Positions 15,778 through 24,982 of a stretch of 55,597 nucleotides of DNA are shown piece after piece. The position numbers were made by a program, and so were the translations under genes. Every line of letters begins with the position of its first letter. The stretch's first letter is position 1. The notes beneath the pieces were generated by a model. It did no database searches. It worked only from the letters and a program-made list of their open reading frames with translations, and was not told the DNA's origin. Origin of the DNA: Bacillota bacterium (GTDB lineage Bacteria; Bacillota; Sulfobacillia; JAJYWN01; JAJZPE01); NCBI GenBank assembly GCA_036504675.1, contig DASXUT010000052.1:1-55597 (forward strand). The letters are read 5' to 3'.

Positions 15778-16833
15778 CTATTCCCCAAGTCCGTGATAGG
15801 GTTCAATGACCACGACCCCGTTTCTCACCTTGGCCAGTTCCGGGGTCTCAGGGGCACCGGCCTCTCCGTCGGGGGCCCGGGCGATGTGATTCCCGATTCG
15901 CAGTTGCGTCGGCCGAAGGCGGAAGGCAGCCACGACCGCCAGATCGTTCCCACCGGCCCCGGCGTGAGCGATCCCTCTGAGCACGCCCAGGACGATGATG
16001 TCGCCGCCGGCGATGACCTCTCCGCCGGGGTTGACGTCGCCGATGATGGTGACGTGGCCAGGGTAGTGGATGACCTGGCCCGAGCGAAGAGTCCGCCGCA
16101 TGACCATCGCCTCGTCATCTGGCGGGGGCGCCCCGGCCTCCGCGGGCGCGGGCGGTAGGTCGGCCGCCTTCTCCCCGGCCAGTCGGGGCCTCGCCCGGCC
16201 GGACTGGATGGTGAAAAGGGGACCCGGCCCGGCGGGAAAGGCGTCGTCAAAGCGCTCCCCGGGCCTCGTCGGGGGCTCACTCTTGGCCGGGGTTTCGACC
16301 CTGGGGGTGGCGATGGCTTTCGCGGGCCCGTCCGACCTCGTCGAGACATCAACCTTGGGCGGGGCTTCGGGCTTCGGCTCGATCGGCGGCTTCGGCACCG
16401 TCGGCGGCAAGACTGGCGGTGCGCTCGGTTCAGTCCGAACCGTCACCACCGTGGTCGCGGCGACCTCGGCCGCCGCCGAAGGCCTGGGCGTCGCCTTGAA
16501 CGGGCCGGTTGCGCTGGTCAGCGCGCTCGGCACCAGCTCGCTGACGGGCTCTTGGGCCTGAGGCGGTCGCTTGTACAGGATCTCTTCGCTCTGACCGTGG
16601 ATGATGTGGATCACCCCGGTCACCGGGTCGAGGATCTTCTTGATCCTCTTGAGTTGATCCGAGTCCAAGAGGCGCCGGCCGAAGTCCAGGTTGAGGCGCT
16701 CGCCGTCGCCGACCCCCTCGGCGGTGATGAGCCGCTCCAGCCGCGAACGGACCTTGCTGAAGGATTCCCGCTCGTCGATGGTCACCAGGCTCCCGCCCTT
16801 TTGGCTCTCCACCGTGATCCCGTCGCGTTTCAT
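15778..16833 (-). CDS. minC: Septum inhibitor MinC with a very long Pro-rich linker
   Basis: In a 351-residue product, residues 1-90 form the MinC N-domain (VTIDERESFSKVRSRLERLI, LLDSDQLKRIKKIL, GVIHIIHG) and residues about 244-351 form the beta-helical C-domain (RTLRSGQVIHYPGHVTIIGDVNPGGEV, GDIIVLGVLRGIAHAG). The 150-residue spacer between them is Pro/Ala/Lys/Thr-rich, whereas MinC proteins are usually about 220-240 residues in total. I start at the ATG at 16833, with GGGAAGGGG upstream; an in-frame ATG at 16878 would add 15 residues. It inhibits FtsZ and is recruited by MinD. Confidence 0.93.
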   Translation of the reverse strand: MKRDGITVESQKGGSLVTIDERESFSKVRSRLERLITAEGVGDGERLNLDFGRRLLDSDQLKRIKKILDPVTGVIHIIHGQSEEILYKRPPQAQEPVSELVPSALTSATGPFKATPRPSAAAEVAATTVVTVRTEPSAPPVLPPTVPKPPIEPKPEAPPKVDVSTRSDGPAKAIATPRVETPAKSEPPTRPGERFDDAFPAGPGPLFTIQSGRARPRLAGEKAADLPPAPAEAGAPPPDDEAMVMRRTLRSGQVIHYPGHVTIIGDVNPGGEVIAGGDIIVLGVLRGIAHAGAGGNDLAVVAAFRLRPTQLRIGNHIARAPDGEAGAPETPELAKVRNGVVVIEPYHGLGE

Positions 16834-17186
16834 CCGTACGGCCCCTTCCCTGATTTCCCGGGAGGTTCGTCCGTCCAAAGACCCGGCTCCCCTCGCTCCC
16901 GGCCAGTCATCACCCTTTCAACTCGGCCTTTGATTCGGGAAACCAGCTTCCAACTCCTTCCAAGAACTATGCTGAATGATGTAGCTTGGGACCGTTTCGT
17001 TCTTTCCATAAGGACAAGAAGGGACAAGCCCAATGGCTTGTCCCTAGCATTTACGGAGCCCTTCTTAGCGGGTTGACCGGAACTACCTTCGACCAAGGCC
17101 GAAAGCCAAGGCTGGGCCGGATTCCTCTCCGCGGCCTGCCCTGAGCCGGCGATGCTTGCTGTAGCAGCGATTACCCGAAGCGGAGG
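16834..17186. other. Gap between minC and pbp2
   Basis: No gene recognised. It holds a terminator-like hairpin (17021-17044) and presumably the minC promoter, which I could not place with confidence. Confidence 0.5.
17011..17044 (-). terminator. Terminator downstream of pbp2
   Basis: GGGACAAGCC / GGCTTGTCCC is a perfect 10-base stem with a 4-base loop. On the minus strand it is followed by CTTCTTGTCCTT. This suggests that minC has its own promoter or relies on read-through. Confidence 0.6.
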
Positions 17187-19145
17187 CTAAGGCGTCGTGA
17201 CCGAGCCGGTTGGCTGCGGTGCGGTTTGACTTGGCGTTTGCTGCTCGTTCGACGGCTGGTCGGCTGGAGTCGAATCAGTGGGCGGCGTGGTCACAGGATT
17301 CGGGGCCTGATCCGCGGCCGGGGCGGTTGGGTTCACGGATGTGTCAACCTCCGGCTTGGCGAGGTGGAAGTACTGGTCGAAGACCGCCTTGACGACCGGG
17401 CCGGCCGAACTTGAGCCGTGGCCGGCATTCTCGACGACTACGGCGACGGCGATCTCCGGGTCATCATAGGGAGCGAAGGCGACGTACCAACCATGCGTCT
17501 CCACGCCGCGATTCTCCGCCGAACCGGTCTTGCCGCCGGTCTTGATCGGGTAGTTGGCGAACAGCCAAGCGGCAGTGCCCTCCGGCCCCATGTTCGCGCC
17601 GAGCATTCCCTGGCGGACGGTGGCCCACGTCTCCGGAGAGGCCTCGACCCGCCCGACCTCTTGGGGCTTGTTGTCGACGACGATCTTGCCGTCCTGTTGG
17701 ATCACTTGCTTGACGATGTAAGGCTGGTAACGGATCCCCCCGTTGGCCACGATGGCGACGTACGAGGCCATCTGGATCGGGGTGAAGGCGTGGAAACCCT
17801 GTCCGATGGCCGAGCTATCCTGGTCGGCCAGATACCAACGCTTGTCGGTCAAGTCCTTGACCGAGTCGGGGCCGGCCACGCTCCCGGCCGCTTCGCCGGG
17901 AAGATCGATCCCCGTCTTCTGGCCGAGGCCGAACTTGACCGCCCAATCGTGTAAGAGATATTGCCCCTTCTGGTAGAGTCGGGTCCCCATCTCGTAGAAA
18001 AAGATGTTGCAGGAGACCTCGAAGGCCCGGTACATGTTGACCAGCCCGTGGCCCTGCGGCACCCAGCACTTCTGTCTGGTCAGGGAATAGACGCCGGGGT
18101 CGAACACGGTGTCCTGGGGGGTGACCACCTTCTCCTCGAGGGCGGCGACGGCGGTGACCATCTTGAAGGTCGATCCCGGTGGGTAGAGGCCGGAGATGGC
18201 GAAGTCATTCAGGGCGCGCTTCTTCAGGATATCGGCGTACTGCTGGGTGCTGATACCCGAGGCGAAGAGGTTCGGGTCGAAAGCCGGCCGGCTGGCCAGG
18301 GCCAGGACCTCACCGGTCTTGACGTTGAGGACCACCGCCGCGCCTACTCCCGTCTGAGTCTTGCCCTGTTTCTGCAGGTTGTCGATGGACGCGTCGAGGG
18401 CCTTCTCAGTCACCTTCTGGAGTTCGGAGTCGATGGTCAGGATGACGTTGTCGCCCGGCGCCGGGTCGATCTGTCCGAGGGTGGCCACCGGCCGCCCGCG
18501 AACGTCGACCTCGACCAGCCGGCCGCCGTCAACGCCCCGGAGGTACCGGTCAAGGGTCTTCTCCAGACCAGACTGGCCGACGATGTCGCCGGGTTGGTAG
18601 AACTTGTCCTTGTCCGCCGCCAGTTGCTCGGCGTTGATCTCGCCGACATACCCCAGGATATGCGCCGCCGACGTGCCCTCCAGGTAGTCCCGGATCGGCT
18701 GGACGTCGACGATAACTCCGGGCAGCTCGCTCTTGAGCTCTTCAAGCCGGGTGTGTTCCTCGGGGCTGAGATTGGTCTTCAGGCGGACCGGTTCGAAGGG
18801 CCGGCCGGCCTGGGCGGCCATCTCCTTCCTGATGTCGGCGACGCTCATCCCGATGATGCCGGACAGGCGGCTCAAGACCTCGTCGGAAGTGGCCGCGGGG
18901 GAGGGGGTGATCGAAACGGTGAAGGCCGGCCGGCTGGTCACCATGACCGTGCCGTAACGGTCATAGAAAAGCCCGCGCGGGGCGGCGATCGGCAGCCGTC
19001 GGATGCGGTTGCCCTCGGCCAACCGTTCGTACTGGCGTCCTTGGACCAGTTGCATGTAGGCCAGGCGGCTGCCCAGCACAACGAAGACGATCAGGACGAC
19101 CAGGGTGAATAGGTTAACCCGCCGCTCGAGCTCGCGGGAGATCAT
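17187..19145 (-). CDS. mrdA: Penicillin-binding protein 2 (elongasome class B PBP)
   Basis: The 652-residue transpeptidase has a single N-terminal membrane anchor (NLFTLVVLIVFVVLGSRLAYM) and a PBP dimerisation domain (RGLFYDRYGTVMV, GYVGEIN). The catalytic motifs are PPGSTFK with Ser325, SCN at 378-380 and KTGSA from Lys539. It cross-links peptidoglycan with RodA under MreBCD guidance. The last 60 residues are a Pro/Thr/Ser/Gln-rich low-complexity tail. It follows mreD by 43 bases and ends before a hairpin. Assignment to the elongation PBP2 class follows from the mreBCD and rodA neighbours. Confidence 0.95.
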   Translation of the reverse strand: MISRELERRVNLFTLVVLIVFVVLGSRLAYMQLVQGRQYERLAEGNRIRRLPIAAPRGLFYDRYGTVMVTSRPAFTVSITPSPAATSDEVLSRLSGIIGMSVADIRKEMAAQAGRPFEPVRLKTNLSPEEHTRLEELKSELPGVIVDVQPIRDYLEGTSAAHILGYVGEINAEQLAADKDKFYQPGDIVGQSGLEKTLDRYLRGVDGGRLVEVDVRGRPVATLGQIDPAPGDNVILTIDSELQKVTEKALDASIDNLQKQGKTQTGVGAAVVLNVKTGEVLALASRPAFDPNLFASGISTQQYADILKKRALNDFAISGLYPPGSTFKMVTAVAALEEKVVTPQDTVFDPGVYSLTRQKCWVPQGHGLVNMYRAFEVSCNIFFYEMGTRLYQKGQYLLHDWAVKFGLGQKTGIDLPGEAAGSVAGPDSVKDLTDKRWYLADQDSSAIGQGFHAFTPIQMASYVAIVANGGIRYQPYIVKQVIQQDGKIVVDNKPQEVGRVEASPETWATVRQGMLGANMGPEGTAAWLFANYPIKTGGKTGSAENRGVETHGWYVAFAPYDDPEIAVAVVVENAGHGSSSAGPVVKAVFDQYFHLAKPEVDTSVNPTAPAADQAPNPVTTPPTDSTPADQPSNEQQTPSQTAPQPTGSVTTP

Positions 19146-19188
19146 GGCGGATCCTCCAGTGTGGTGACCGGCGAACTGACGGTGGCCC

Positions 19189-19701
19189 TCAGAGCTTGGT
19201 GGCCATGCCGCTTTCCGTCTCTTTCTTCAGCCGGCGCAGGGGCCGGTAGACGATGGGGGCGATGATGGCGTTGTAAACGGCGGCCGGAAGGATGACGTTG
19301 GTGAAGGTCTTCCCCAGGGAGGGGTTGGCCCCAAAGGCCTTGAGGAGCAATCCCAGGATGGTCTCACCGACCAGGGTGGCCGCGAAGCTGGTGGCCATCG
19401 GGACCAGGAAGGGCTCCCGGTAGACCCGGGTCTCGACCAGCCCGGCCAGGAACCCGGCCAGCATGCGGGTGAGGCCGAAAAGGCCGATGTAATGGCCGAT
19501 GAAGAGGTCCTCCAGGAGGCCGCCGAAGAGCCCGGCCACGGCCCCGTAGTTCGGACCGTAGAGCAGGCCGCCGAGAATGGCGACGACCAGGATGAGGTCG
19601 GGCTTGACCCAGTGGACGGCGACGAAGGGAACGACCGTCAACTGCAGAAGGAAGGCGCCGATCAGGGCCGCGGGGAAGGCCCACCAGCGGGAGACCCTCA
19701 T
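19189..19701 (-). CDS. mreD: Rod-shape-determining membrane protein MreD
   Basis: This 170-residue protein has five to six membrane segments, with FVAVHWVKPDLILVVAILGGLLYGPNYGAVAGLFGGLLEDL matching the conserved MreD core. MreD links MreC to the cytoplasmic MreB filaments. Its start overlaps the mreC stop by 4 bases (ATGA), indicating translational coupling. Normal size; sequence divergence is typical for the family, and position makes the call secure. Confidence 0.92.
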   Translation of the reverse strand: MRVSRWWAFPAALIGAFLLQLTVVPFVAVHWVKPDLILVVAILGGLLYGPNYGAVAGLFGGLLEDLFIGHYIGLFGLTRMLAGFLAGLVETRVYREPFLVPMATSFAATLVGETILGLLLKAFGANPSLGKTFTNVILPAAVYNAIIAPIVYRPLRRLKKETESGMATKL

Positions 19702-20561
19702 GGCTGCGACCCCGGGACCGGCCCCACGACCCCGGCGTCCTGGATGACCAAGACCTCGTCGAGGTGGCTGAAATCGGCGTTCGGCTTGACGTCGGCGAAC
19801 TTGACCAGTCCGAACTCCCCTTGCTCGACCCGGGTGACCCGTCCGAGGGGCAACCCGCTCGGGAAAACCCCGCCTAACCCGGACGAGATGATGTCGTCGC
19901 CGACCTCGACCCGGGCGTCCCGGGAGAAGAACTTGATCTGGAGCTTGCCGGCCGCGCCGGCCGCGCCCAGGAGCACGCCGGCGTCCCTGGTCCGCTGGAC
20001 CAGGCCGCCGACCCCGCTCTCCGGGTCGAGGAGGAGGAGGACAGTCGAGGTGGTGTCGGTGACCTTGACCAGTTTGCCGACAAGACCGCCGGGGGTCATC
20101 ACCGGCATGTCCTTGTCCAAGCCGGACGAGCGGCCTTTGTCGATGACCACCTGGGAGAACCAGCTGTCGGGGTTGCGAGCGATGACCCGGGCGGCCACGG
20201 TCTTCATCGGACTGGCCGCCTTGAATTCGAGGAGGGCCCTCAGGCGTTCGTTCTCAACGGCCAACTCATAAAGGCGAGTCTGGAGGACCTCATAGTTGCC
20301 CAGGTCCGTCTTCAGCCGCCGGTTCTCGGCCCTGGTCGAACGCAGCTCGCCCAGGCCGAGGATCCAGCTTCTGACGCCGGTGGCCAGCCCATAGCCCCAC
20401 CGTTCGACGGGGGCCATCACCTCGGCGGCCCGTTGTTCAAAGTAGGTGAGGTGGTCCCGTTCCCGGCTGGTGACGTTCATCAGCGCAACCAGGACGATGA
20501 CCACCCCGACGGCCGCGATGAATCTGGCGTTACGGCGAAAGAAGCGGGCCAAGACGATCAA
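19698..20561 (-). CDS. mreC: Rod-shape-determining protein MreC
   Basis: The 287-residue protein has one N-terminal membrane helix (FIAAVGVVIVLVALMN), a coiled coil (about residues 70-110: STRAENRRLKTDLGNYEVLQTRLYELAVENERLRALLEF) and the beta-barrel periplasmic domain (RVIARNPDSWFSQVVIDKG, GGLVGKLVKVTDTTSTVLLLLD). MreC organises PBP2/RodA outside the membrane. It lies 19 bases after mreB and overlaps mreD. No anomalies. Confidence 0.95.
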   Translation of the reverse strand: MIVLARFFRRNARFIAAVGVVIVLVALMNVTSRERDHLTYFEQRAAEVMAPVERWGYGLATGVRSWILGLGELRSTRAENRRLKTDLGNYEVLQTRLYELAVENERLRALLEFKAASPMKTVAARVIARNPDSWFSQVVIDKGRSSGLDKDMPVMTPGGLVGKLVKVTDTTSTVLLLLDPESGVGGLVQRTRDAGVLLGAAGAAGKLQIKFFSRDARVEVGDDIISSGLGGVFPSGLPLGRVTRVEQGEFGLVKFADVKPNADFSHLDEVLVIQDAGVVGPVPGSQP

Positions 20562-20580
20562 TCCCCCGATGGTCCCTGGG

Positions 20581-21618
20581 TCAGCTGGCCTTCCTCGTGG
20601 TGATCAGGATCCGCCGGAGGGTTTCAATCTCTTCCAGGACTTTCCCTGCTCCGCGGACGACCCCTAGGAGGGGTTCGTCGGAAACGTGGACCGGCATGCC
20701 GGTCTCCTTGGAGACCAAGGTGTCGATGCCCTTGAGGAGGGACCCGCCGCCGGTCATGTAGATGCCCCGGTCCATGATGTCCGAGGCCAGCTCGGGCGGG
20801 GTCCGCTCGAGGGTCACCTTGATCGCCTCGACGATCGAATCGATCGGCTCCTGGAGGGCCTTCTGGACCTCGTCAGACGAGATCTTGAGCGTCCGCGGCA
20901 GGCCGGTGACCAGGTCGCGTCCACGGACCTCGGTCTCTTCCTTCTGAGCGCCGGGGTAAGCCGAGGCGATGCGGATCTTGACCTCTTCGGCGGTGCGCTC
21001 CCCGACAAGGAGGTTATAGTTGCGCTTGATGTAGTTGACGATGGCTTCGTCCATCTCGTCGCCGGCCACCCGGATCGACCGGCTGGTGACGATCCCGCCG
21101 AGGGAGATGATGGCCACCTCGGTGGTCCCGCCGCCGATGTCGACGATCATGTTCCCGGTTGGCTCGTGAACCGGCAGCCCGGCCCCGATGGCCGCGGCCA
21201 TCGGTTCCTCGATGAGATGGGCCTCGCGGGCCCCGGCCTGGAGGGTGGCGTCGGTGACCGCCCTGGCCTCGACCTCGGTAACCCCGGACGGCACGGCGAT
21301 GACGACTCGCGGCCGAACCAGCATCCGCCCCTGTTGAGCCTTGTTGATGAAGTAGCGGAGCATGGTCTGGGTGACGTCGAAGTCGGCGATGACCCCGTCC
21401 TTCATCGGCCGAATGGCGACGATGTTCCCGGGCGTCCGGCCGATCATCTTCTTGGCCTCGTCACCGACCGCCAGGACCTGCCTGGTCTCGCTGTGGAGGG
21501 CCACCACCGACGGCTCCTGCATGACGACCCCCTTGCCCCTCACGTAGACGAGGGTATTGGCGGTGCCCAAGTCGATCCCCATGTCGCGAGAAAAGTAGTT
21601 GTAGATGAATCCAAACAT
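20581..21618 (-). CDS. mreB: Actin-like rod-shape-determining protein MreB
   Basis: The 345-residue protein has the actin-fold phosphate 1 motif [14 protein letters not shown], the phosphate 2 motif [20 protein letters not shown] and the adenosine motif [13 protein letters not shown]. The N-terminal [12 protein letters not shown] is a likely membrane-binding amphipathic segment. MreB directs lateral wall synthesis. It is the first gene of mreBCD-pbp2 and follows radC in the usual Bacillota order. Length and motifs are standard. Confidence 0.97.
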   Translation of the reverse strand: MFGFIYNYFSRDMGIDLGTANTLVYVRGKGVVMQEPSVVALHSETRQVLAVGDEAKKMIGRTPGNIVAIRPMKDGVIADFDVTQTMLRYFINKAQQGRMLVRPRVVIAVPSGVTEVEARAVTDATLQAGAREAHLIEEPMAAAIGAGLPVHEPTGNMIVDIGGGTTEVAIISLGGIVTSRSIRVAGDEMDEAIVNYIKRNYNLLVGERTAEEVKIRIASAYPGAQKEETEVRGRDLVTGLPRTLKISSDEVQKALQEPIDSIVEAIKVTLERTPPELASDIMDRGIYMTGGGSLLKGIDTLVSKETGMPVHVSDEPLLGVVRGAGKVLEEIETLRRILITTRKAS

Positions 21619-21712
21619 CTCTCTGACCGCCTCTCACCTGGCAACCCAGGTAGGTTGTCCCACCGGGGCCGGGGCGGGAGCGCCGTGCCCGGGCGGTGGC
21701 CGTTTTGCTTAT

Positions 21713-22396
21713 CTAAAGCAGAGATTTCTCCCGAAAACTGACGTACCTATTGTCACCGACGACGATGTGATCAAGCACTTCGATCCCCAGGAGCCTCCCG
21801 GCTTCGCAGAGCCGCTTGGTGACGTCGATGTCTTCGCGGCTGGGAGCGGGGTCGCCGCTCGGATGATTGTGGGCCAGGATGACCGCGGCGGCGTTGCGCC
21901 TGATCGGGCCCTTGAAGATGTCCCTCGGGTGGACCACCGAGGACGACAAACCCCCGACGGAGACCAGCTCCACCCCCAAGACATGGTGCTTGGTATTGAG
22001 CAGGACCACCAGGAAATGCTCCTGCTCCTGATAACGGAGGCGTTCGGCGACGACGGCTTCGGCGTCCTTGGGCGACCGGATGGCCGCCCGCGATCCTTGG
22101 CCGGCGGTCAGCCGTCTCCCGAGTTCCAGGGCCGCCTTGACCTGAACCGCCTTGACCTGGCCGATCCCGCCGACGGCGGCCAGTTCCTCGATCCTGGCAT
22201 TGACCAGGTACCGCAGTCCCTCCGGATCGAGGGAGAGGACCCGCCTGGCCACGTCGACGGCCGTCTCCGAACGGGTGCCGGTCCGGATGACGATGGCCAG
22301 GAGTTCGGCCTCGCTCAGGGCGTCGGGGCCCTGAGCCAGGAAACGCTCCACGGGCCGCTCGGCCGCCGGGAGCTCGCGCAGGGTCATCGGGCTCAT
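21713..22396 (-). CDS. radC: RadC family JAB-domain protein
   Basis: The 227-residue product combines an N-terminal helix-hairpin-helix region (LRYLVNARIEELAAVGGIGQVKAVQVKAALELGRR) with a C-terminal JAMM/JAB domain whose metal motif is HNHPSGDPAPSREDID. I use the ATG at 22396 (MSPMTLRELPAAERP) because GGGGAGGTGG precedes it; an upstream ATG at 22450 has no support. Despite the name, a direct role in DNA repair is disputed for this family. It sits between maf and mreB as is common in Bacillota. Confidence 0.93.
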   Translation of the reverse strand: MSPMTLRELPAAERPVERFLAQGPDALSEAELLAIVIRTGTRSETAVDVARRVLSLDPEGLRYLVNARIEELAAVGGIGQVKAVQVKAALELGRRLTAGQGSRAAIRSPKDAEAVVAERLRYQEQEHFLVVLLNTKHHVLGVELVSVGGLSSSVVHPRDIFKGPIRRNAAAVILAHNHPSGDPAPSREDIDVTKRLCEAGRLLGIEVLDHIVVGDNRYVSFREKSLL

Positions 22397-22509
22397 ATAC
22401 CCACCTCCCCAGGGTTCTCGCCCTAGAGAGGCTTGGCGCCCTAGAGCCACGGGTCCTCGTCAGTCGCGGACACCGCGGGTCCCACGTGAGTCCATCGCCG
22501 GGCTTGTCC

Positions 22510-23085
22510 TCAGAGCAGGTGAACGCCGAACTCGCTTAGCATCCGGTCCAGCCGGACCAGGGGCAAACCAACGACGTTAAAGTAGCAGCCCTCGATTCGT
22601 TCCACCAGGAGGCTGCCCAGCCCTTGGATGGCGTAGGCGCCGGCCTTGTCGTCGGGCTCGCCCGAAGCGGCGTACCGTTCGATTTCACCCGCACTCAGGG
22701 AGCGGATCCAGACGGCCGTCTCTTCGTGGCCGACGACTTCACGGCCGCCGGCCGCATCGACGACGGCCACCCCGGTGATCACTTGGTGTCGCCGACCGGC
22801 CAGGAGGCCGAGCATCATCCGGGCTTCCTTACGGTCCATGGGCTTCCCGAGGATGGCCGAGCCGACGACGACGATGGTGTCGGCCCCGATGACCAGCCCC
22901 GCCCGGCGGGACGCGGCCACCGCCCTGGCCTTGGTCAGGGCCAGGGCCCTCGCCTGTTGGACAGGCGTGCCCTCAATGAGCTTCTCGTCGACCTCGCTGG
23001 CGACGACCTCGAAGGGGATGCCGATCTGCTCCAGGAGCGTCCGACGTCGCGGCGAGGTGGAAGCCAGGATCAGCTGAATGTCCAT
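22510..23085 (-). CDS. maf: Maf-type nucleoside triphosphate pyrophosphatase
   Basis: The 191-residue protein opens with LILASTSPRRRTLLEQIGIPFEVVASEVDE, the Maf phosphate-binding signature, and contains VIGADTIVVVGSAILGKP and YAIQGLGSLLVERIEGCYFNVVGLPL. Maf enzymes hydrolyse non-canonical or dTTP/UTP nucleotides and have been linked to septum inhibition. It lies between DUF4321 and radC. Standard length. Confidence 0.95.
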   Translation of the reverse strand: MDIQLILASTSPRRRTLLEQIGIPFEVVASEVDEKLIEGTPVQQARALALTKARAVAASRRAGLVIGADTIVVVGSAILGKPMDRKEARMMLGLLAGRRHQVITGVAVVDAAGGREVVGHEETAVWIRSLSAGEIERYAASGEPDDKAGAYAIQGLGSLLVERIEGCYFNVVGLPLVRLDRMLSEFGVHLL

Positions 23086-23107
23086 CGGTGTAGCGCTCGT
23101 GGCCTGA

Positions 23108-23356
23108 TTAGAAGCGACTCCAGGCGAACAGCCCGAGGAGCAGCCCGACCAGACCGACCAGATTGAGGTGCAGGGTCAGGCCGAAGGTCAAGGTGAAGAA
23201 CTCGGCCGCCAGCTTGAATGGCGGCTCGATCCCGGCACTGAGGGATCTCGCCAGCACCGGGACGACCCCACCGGCCAGGGTGCCGATCAGGTTCCCCAGC
23301 CAGCCCCCGACCAGGAGCAGGACTACCAGTAGGAACAAGCTTTTACCGCGACGCGT
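23108..23356 (-). CDS. DUF4321 small membrane protein with apparent ACG start
   Basis: The sequence LFLLVVLLLVGGWLGNLIGTL ... FFTLTFGLTLHLNLVGLVGLLLGLFAW has two hydrophobic segments and matches the DUF4321 family found between SPOR proteins and maf in Clostridia-like genomes. The frame runs from a TAA at 23365-23363 without ATG, GTG or TTG until a TTG at 23338. However, AGGAGG at 23371-23366 is 9 bases before an ACG at 23356-23354. Starting there gives the basic N-terminus (M)RRGKSLFLL normal for the family. Either ACG is used or a T-to-C change has occurred. Function unknown. Confidence 0.8.
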   Translation of the reverse strand, partial: TRRGKSLFLLVVLLLVGGWLGNLIGTLAGGVVPVLARSLSAGIEPPFKLAAEFFTLTFGLTLHLNLVGLVGLLLGLFAWSRF

Positions 23357-23488
23357 CGCTGATTACCTCCTTAGGCCGGAGGCCTCTTGTTTCTATCTTC
23401 TGCCAAACCTGGAATCCTTATGCAGCCCCGACTTGGAGCCCGACATTGGCATGGCCCTCCGTCCGGTTGCCTCACTGACTTGTTCCCG

Positions 23489-24388
23489 TCACTTGTTGCC
23501 GTCCCAGGCCAGGGCGGCGAGGAACCCTTCGACGGCGGCCATGTAAGCGGAGACCGAGTGGTTATAGTCCCCCGTGGTCCCCGACGTAACGAAGGCGGAA
23601 ATGGCTTCAAGGCTCGCCTTGGCCAGCTTCGCGGCGTCCGAGGCGCGGCCGCCGAGGGAGGTCAGGTCGGCCGGGGCGGCCGCCTGGCCGAGTTCTTGCG
23701 CGGCCTGGTCGATCTTATTCCGCCACGGGTCTGACTTGGTCTTCAACCCCGGTCGGTCGATCTTCTTGAGCTGGTAGGCGTCGAACCATCCAGCCTCGGC
23801 GGTCACGAGGCCGCCGATCTCAGTCAGGGCCGACTTGACCCGGTCGAGGTAGACGGCATCCGAGCCGCGCCAGGTCTTCGGTGTGGCGGCGATGGACAGG
23901 GAGGTCATGAAGCCGCCCAGGCCGGCTTGCTTCAACGACGCCCCGTAGGTTGTACCGACGGACTTGTCCGACCACGCGCCAACCCTGACCTTGTAGGTCG
24001 GGGGCGAGGAGGGCAGGCAGATGACGTAGGCCGGGTGTCCTTTGCCCTGAAGCCTGGACGCTTCGGCCTGGGCCGAGCGATCCTTGTCGAGGGCCGCCGC
24101 CTGGAACGAATAGAGGGTCAGGGCCGGGGGCGAAAAGGTGATCGCTCCCGGCGCGGCGGTTGACACCGATGCGCCGCCGGTCGAGGTGCCGCCGCCGGCA
24201 CCACTCTTCTGGCTATTATCCGAGCCCTTGGCGGGCGCCTGGACGACGGCCGGATTCCTCGTGGTGATCGCGGTGAAGAGCCGCCAGCCCAGGTAGAACC
24301 CGGAGAGCCCGGCGATCACCGTCAAGACGGCGATGACCGAGAAGAGCCGGTACTTCCGCCGGGACTTTCGCGAGACCCGGGATCGCAC
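23489..24388 (-). CDS. SPOR-domain membrane protein
   Basis: A basic N-terminus (RSRVSRKSRRKYR) precedes one membrane helix (LFSVIAVLTVIAGLSGFYLGWRLF). After a Ser/Gly/Ala-rich spacer comes a SPOR-like domain (LYSFQAAALDKDRSAQAEASRLQGKGHPAYVI ... YKVRVGAWSDKSVGTTYGASLKQAGLGGF) and a roughly 150-residue helical C-terminal region. SPOR domains bind denuded peptidoglycan at division or engulfment sites. Of three possible starts, the GTG at 24388 is 8 bases from GGAGG; GTG 24397 and TTG 24394 overlap it. It lies in the conserved slot before DUF4321 and maf. Confidence 0.85.
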   Translation of the reverse strand: MRSRVSRKSRRKYRLFSVIAVLTVIAGLSGFYLGWRLFTAITTRNPAVVQAPAKGSDNSQKSGAGGGTSTGGASVSTAAPGAITFSPPALTLYSFQAAALDKDRSAQAEASRLQGKGHPAYVICLPSSPPTYKVRVGAWSDKSVGTTYGASLKQAGLGGFMTSLSIAATPKTWRGSDAVYLDRVKSALTEIGGLVTAEAGWFDAYQLKKIDRPGLKTKSDPWRNKIDQAAQELGQAAAPADLTSLGGRASDAAKLAKASLEAISAFVTSGTTGDYNHSVSAYMAAVEGFLAALAWDGNK

Positions 24389-24527
24389 GGACAACACCTC
24401 CGCCTGAGGCCGCAGACAGCAGGAATAGACGGGCGGCGAGGTGATGTTCGTAGCTCATTACGCCGCACCTTCGGTCAATTCCTCTTAGAAAACCCTGGTT
24501 TATTGCGGTATCGTTGGCAATAAGGTC

Positions 24528-24953
24528 CTACCCGGCCGAGACCCCGACCCCTCGTTGGGTGGCCAGCGTCTTGCCATCGGTGCCGATGAAGCGGATCGAC
24601 ATCCGCCCCAGCCCTTCCGGCAGCTGCGACCGTTCGATGAGCCCGACGGCCCGCGGGTAGGTGATGACCGCGGCGGTCATCACCCCCGGCGCCGGATCCT
24701 CGAAGTCGACTTTGACGACCAGGGCCCCGCGGTCCAGGGCCACTCCGGCAATGGCGACCCCGAAGCCGGCCGACGGGCAGGCCCCGCGGTGGGCGACGAC
24801 CACGGCATCCCGCTGGAAGTCGATGACTGGCGAGTAGTCTTGCAGTCTGTAGGCTTCAATGAAGGACGGCTCGTCCAAAAAGAGAGCGTAGAAAGGGTGC
24901 CGGGGCTCGGTGTGACCGTGACACACGGTCCAATGGTAGGGGCGGATGTCCAC
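24528..24953 (-). CDS. PrcB C-terminal-domain-like protein
   Basis: This 141-residue soluble protein resembles the PrcB C-terminal domain: ALFLDEPSFIEAYRLQ, IDFQRDAVVVAHRGACPSAGFGVAIAGVALDRGALVVKVDFEDPAPG...VITYPRAVGLIERSQLP. In Treponema the PrcB protein belongs to a protease complex; in Bacillota the domain occurs in many small proteins without known function. A GTG start is used and no signal peptide is evident, unlike many relatives. It lies between the SPOR gene and a glycosyltransferase relic, in a stretch where folC might be expected. Confidence 0.75.
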   Translation of the reverse strand: MDIRPYHWTVCHGHTEPRHPFYALFLDEPSFIEAYRLQDYSPVIDFQRDAVVVAHRGACPSAGFGVAIAGVALDRGALVVKVDFEDPAPGVMTAAVITYPRAVGLIERSQLPEGLGRMSIRFIGTDGKTLATQRGVGVSAG

Positions 24954-24982
24954 ACCATCACCTTCGTTCCCGTTCCTGGGTA

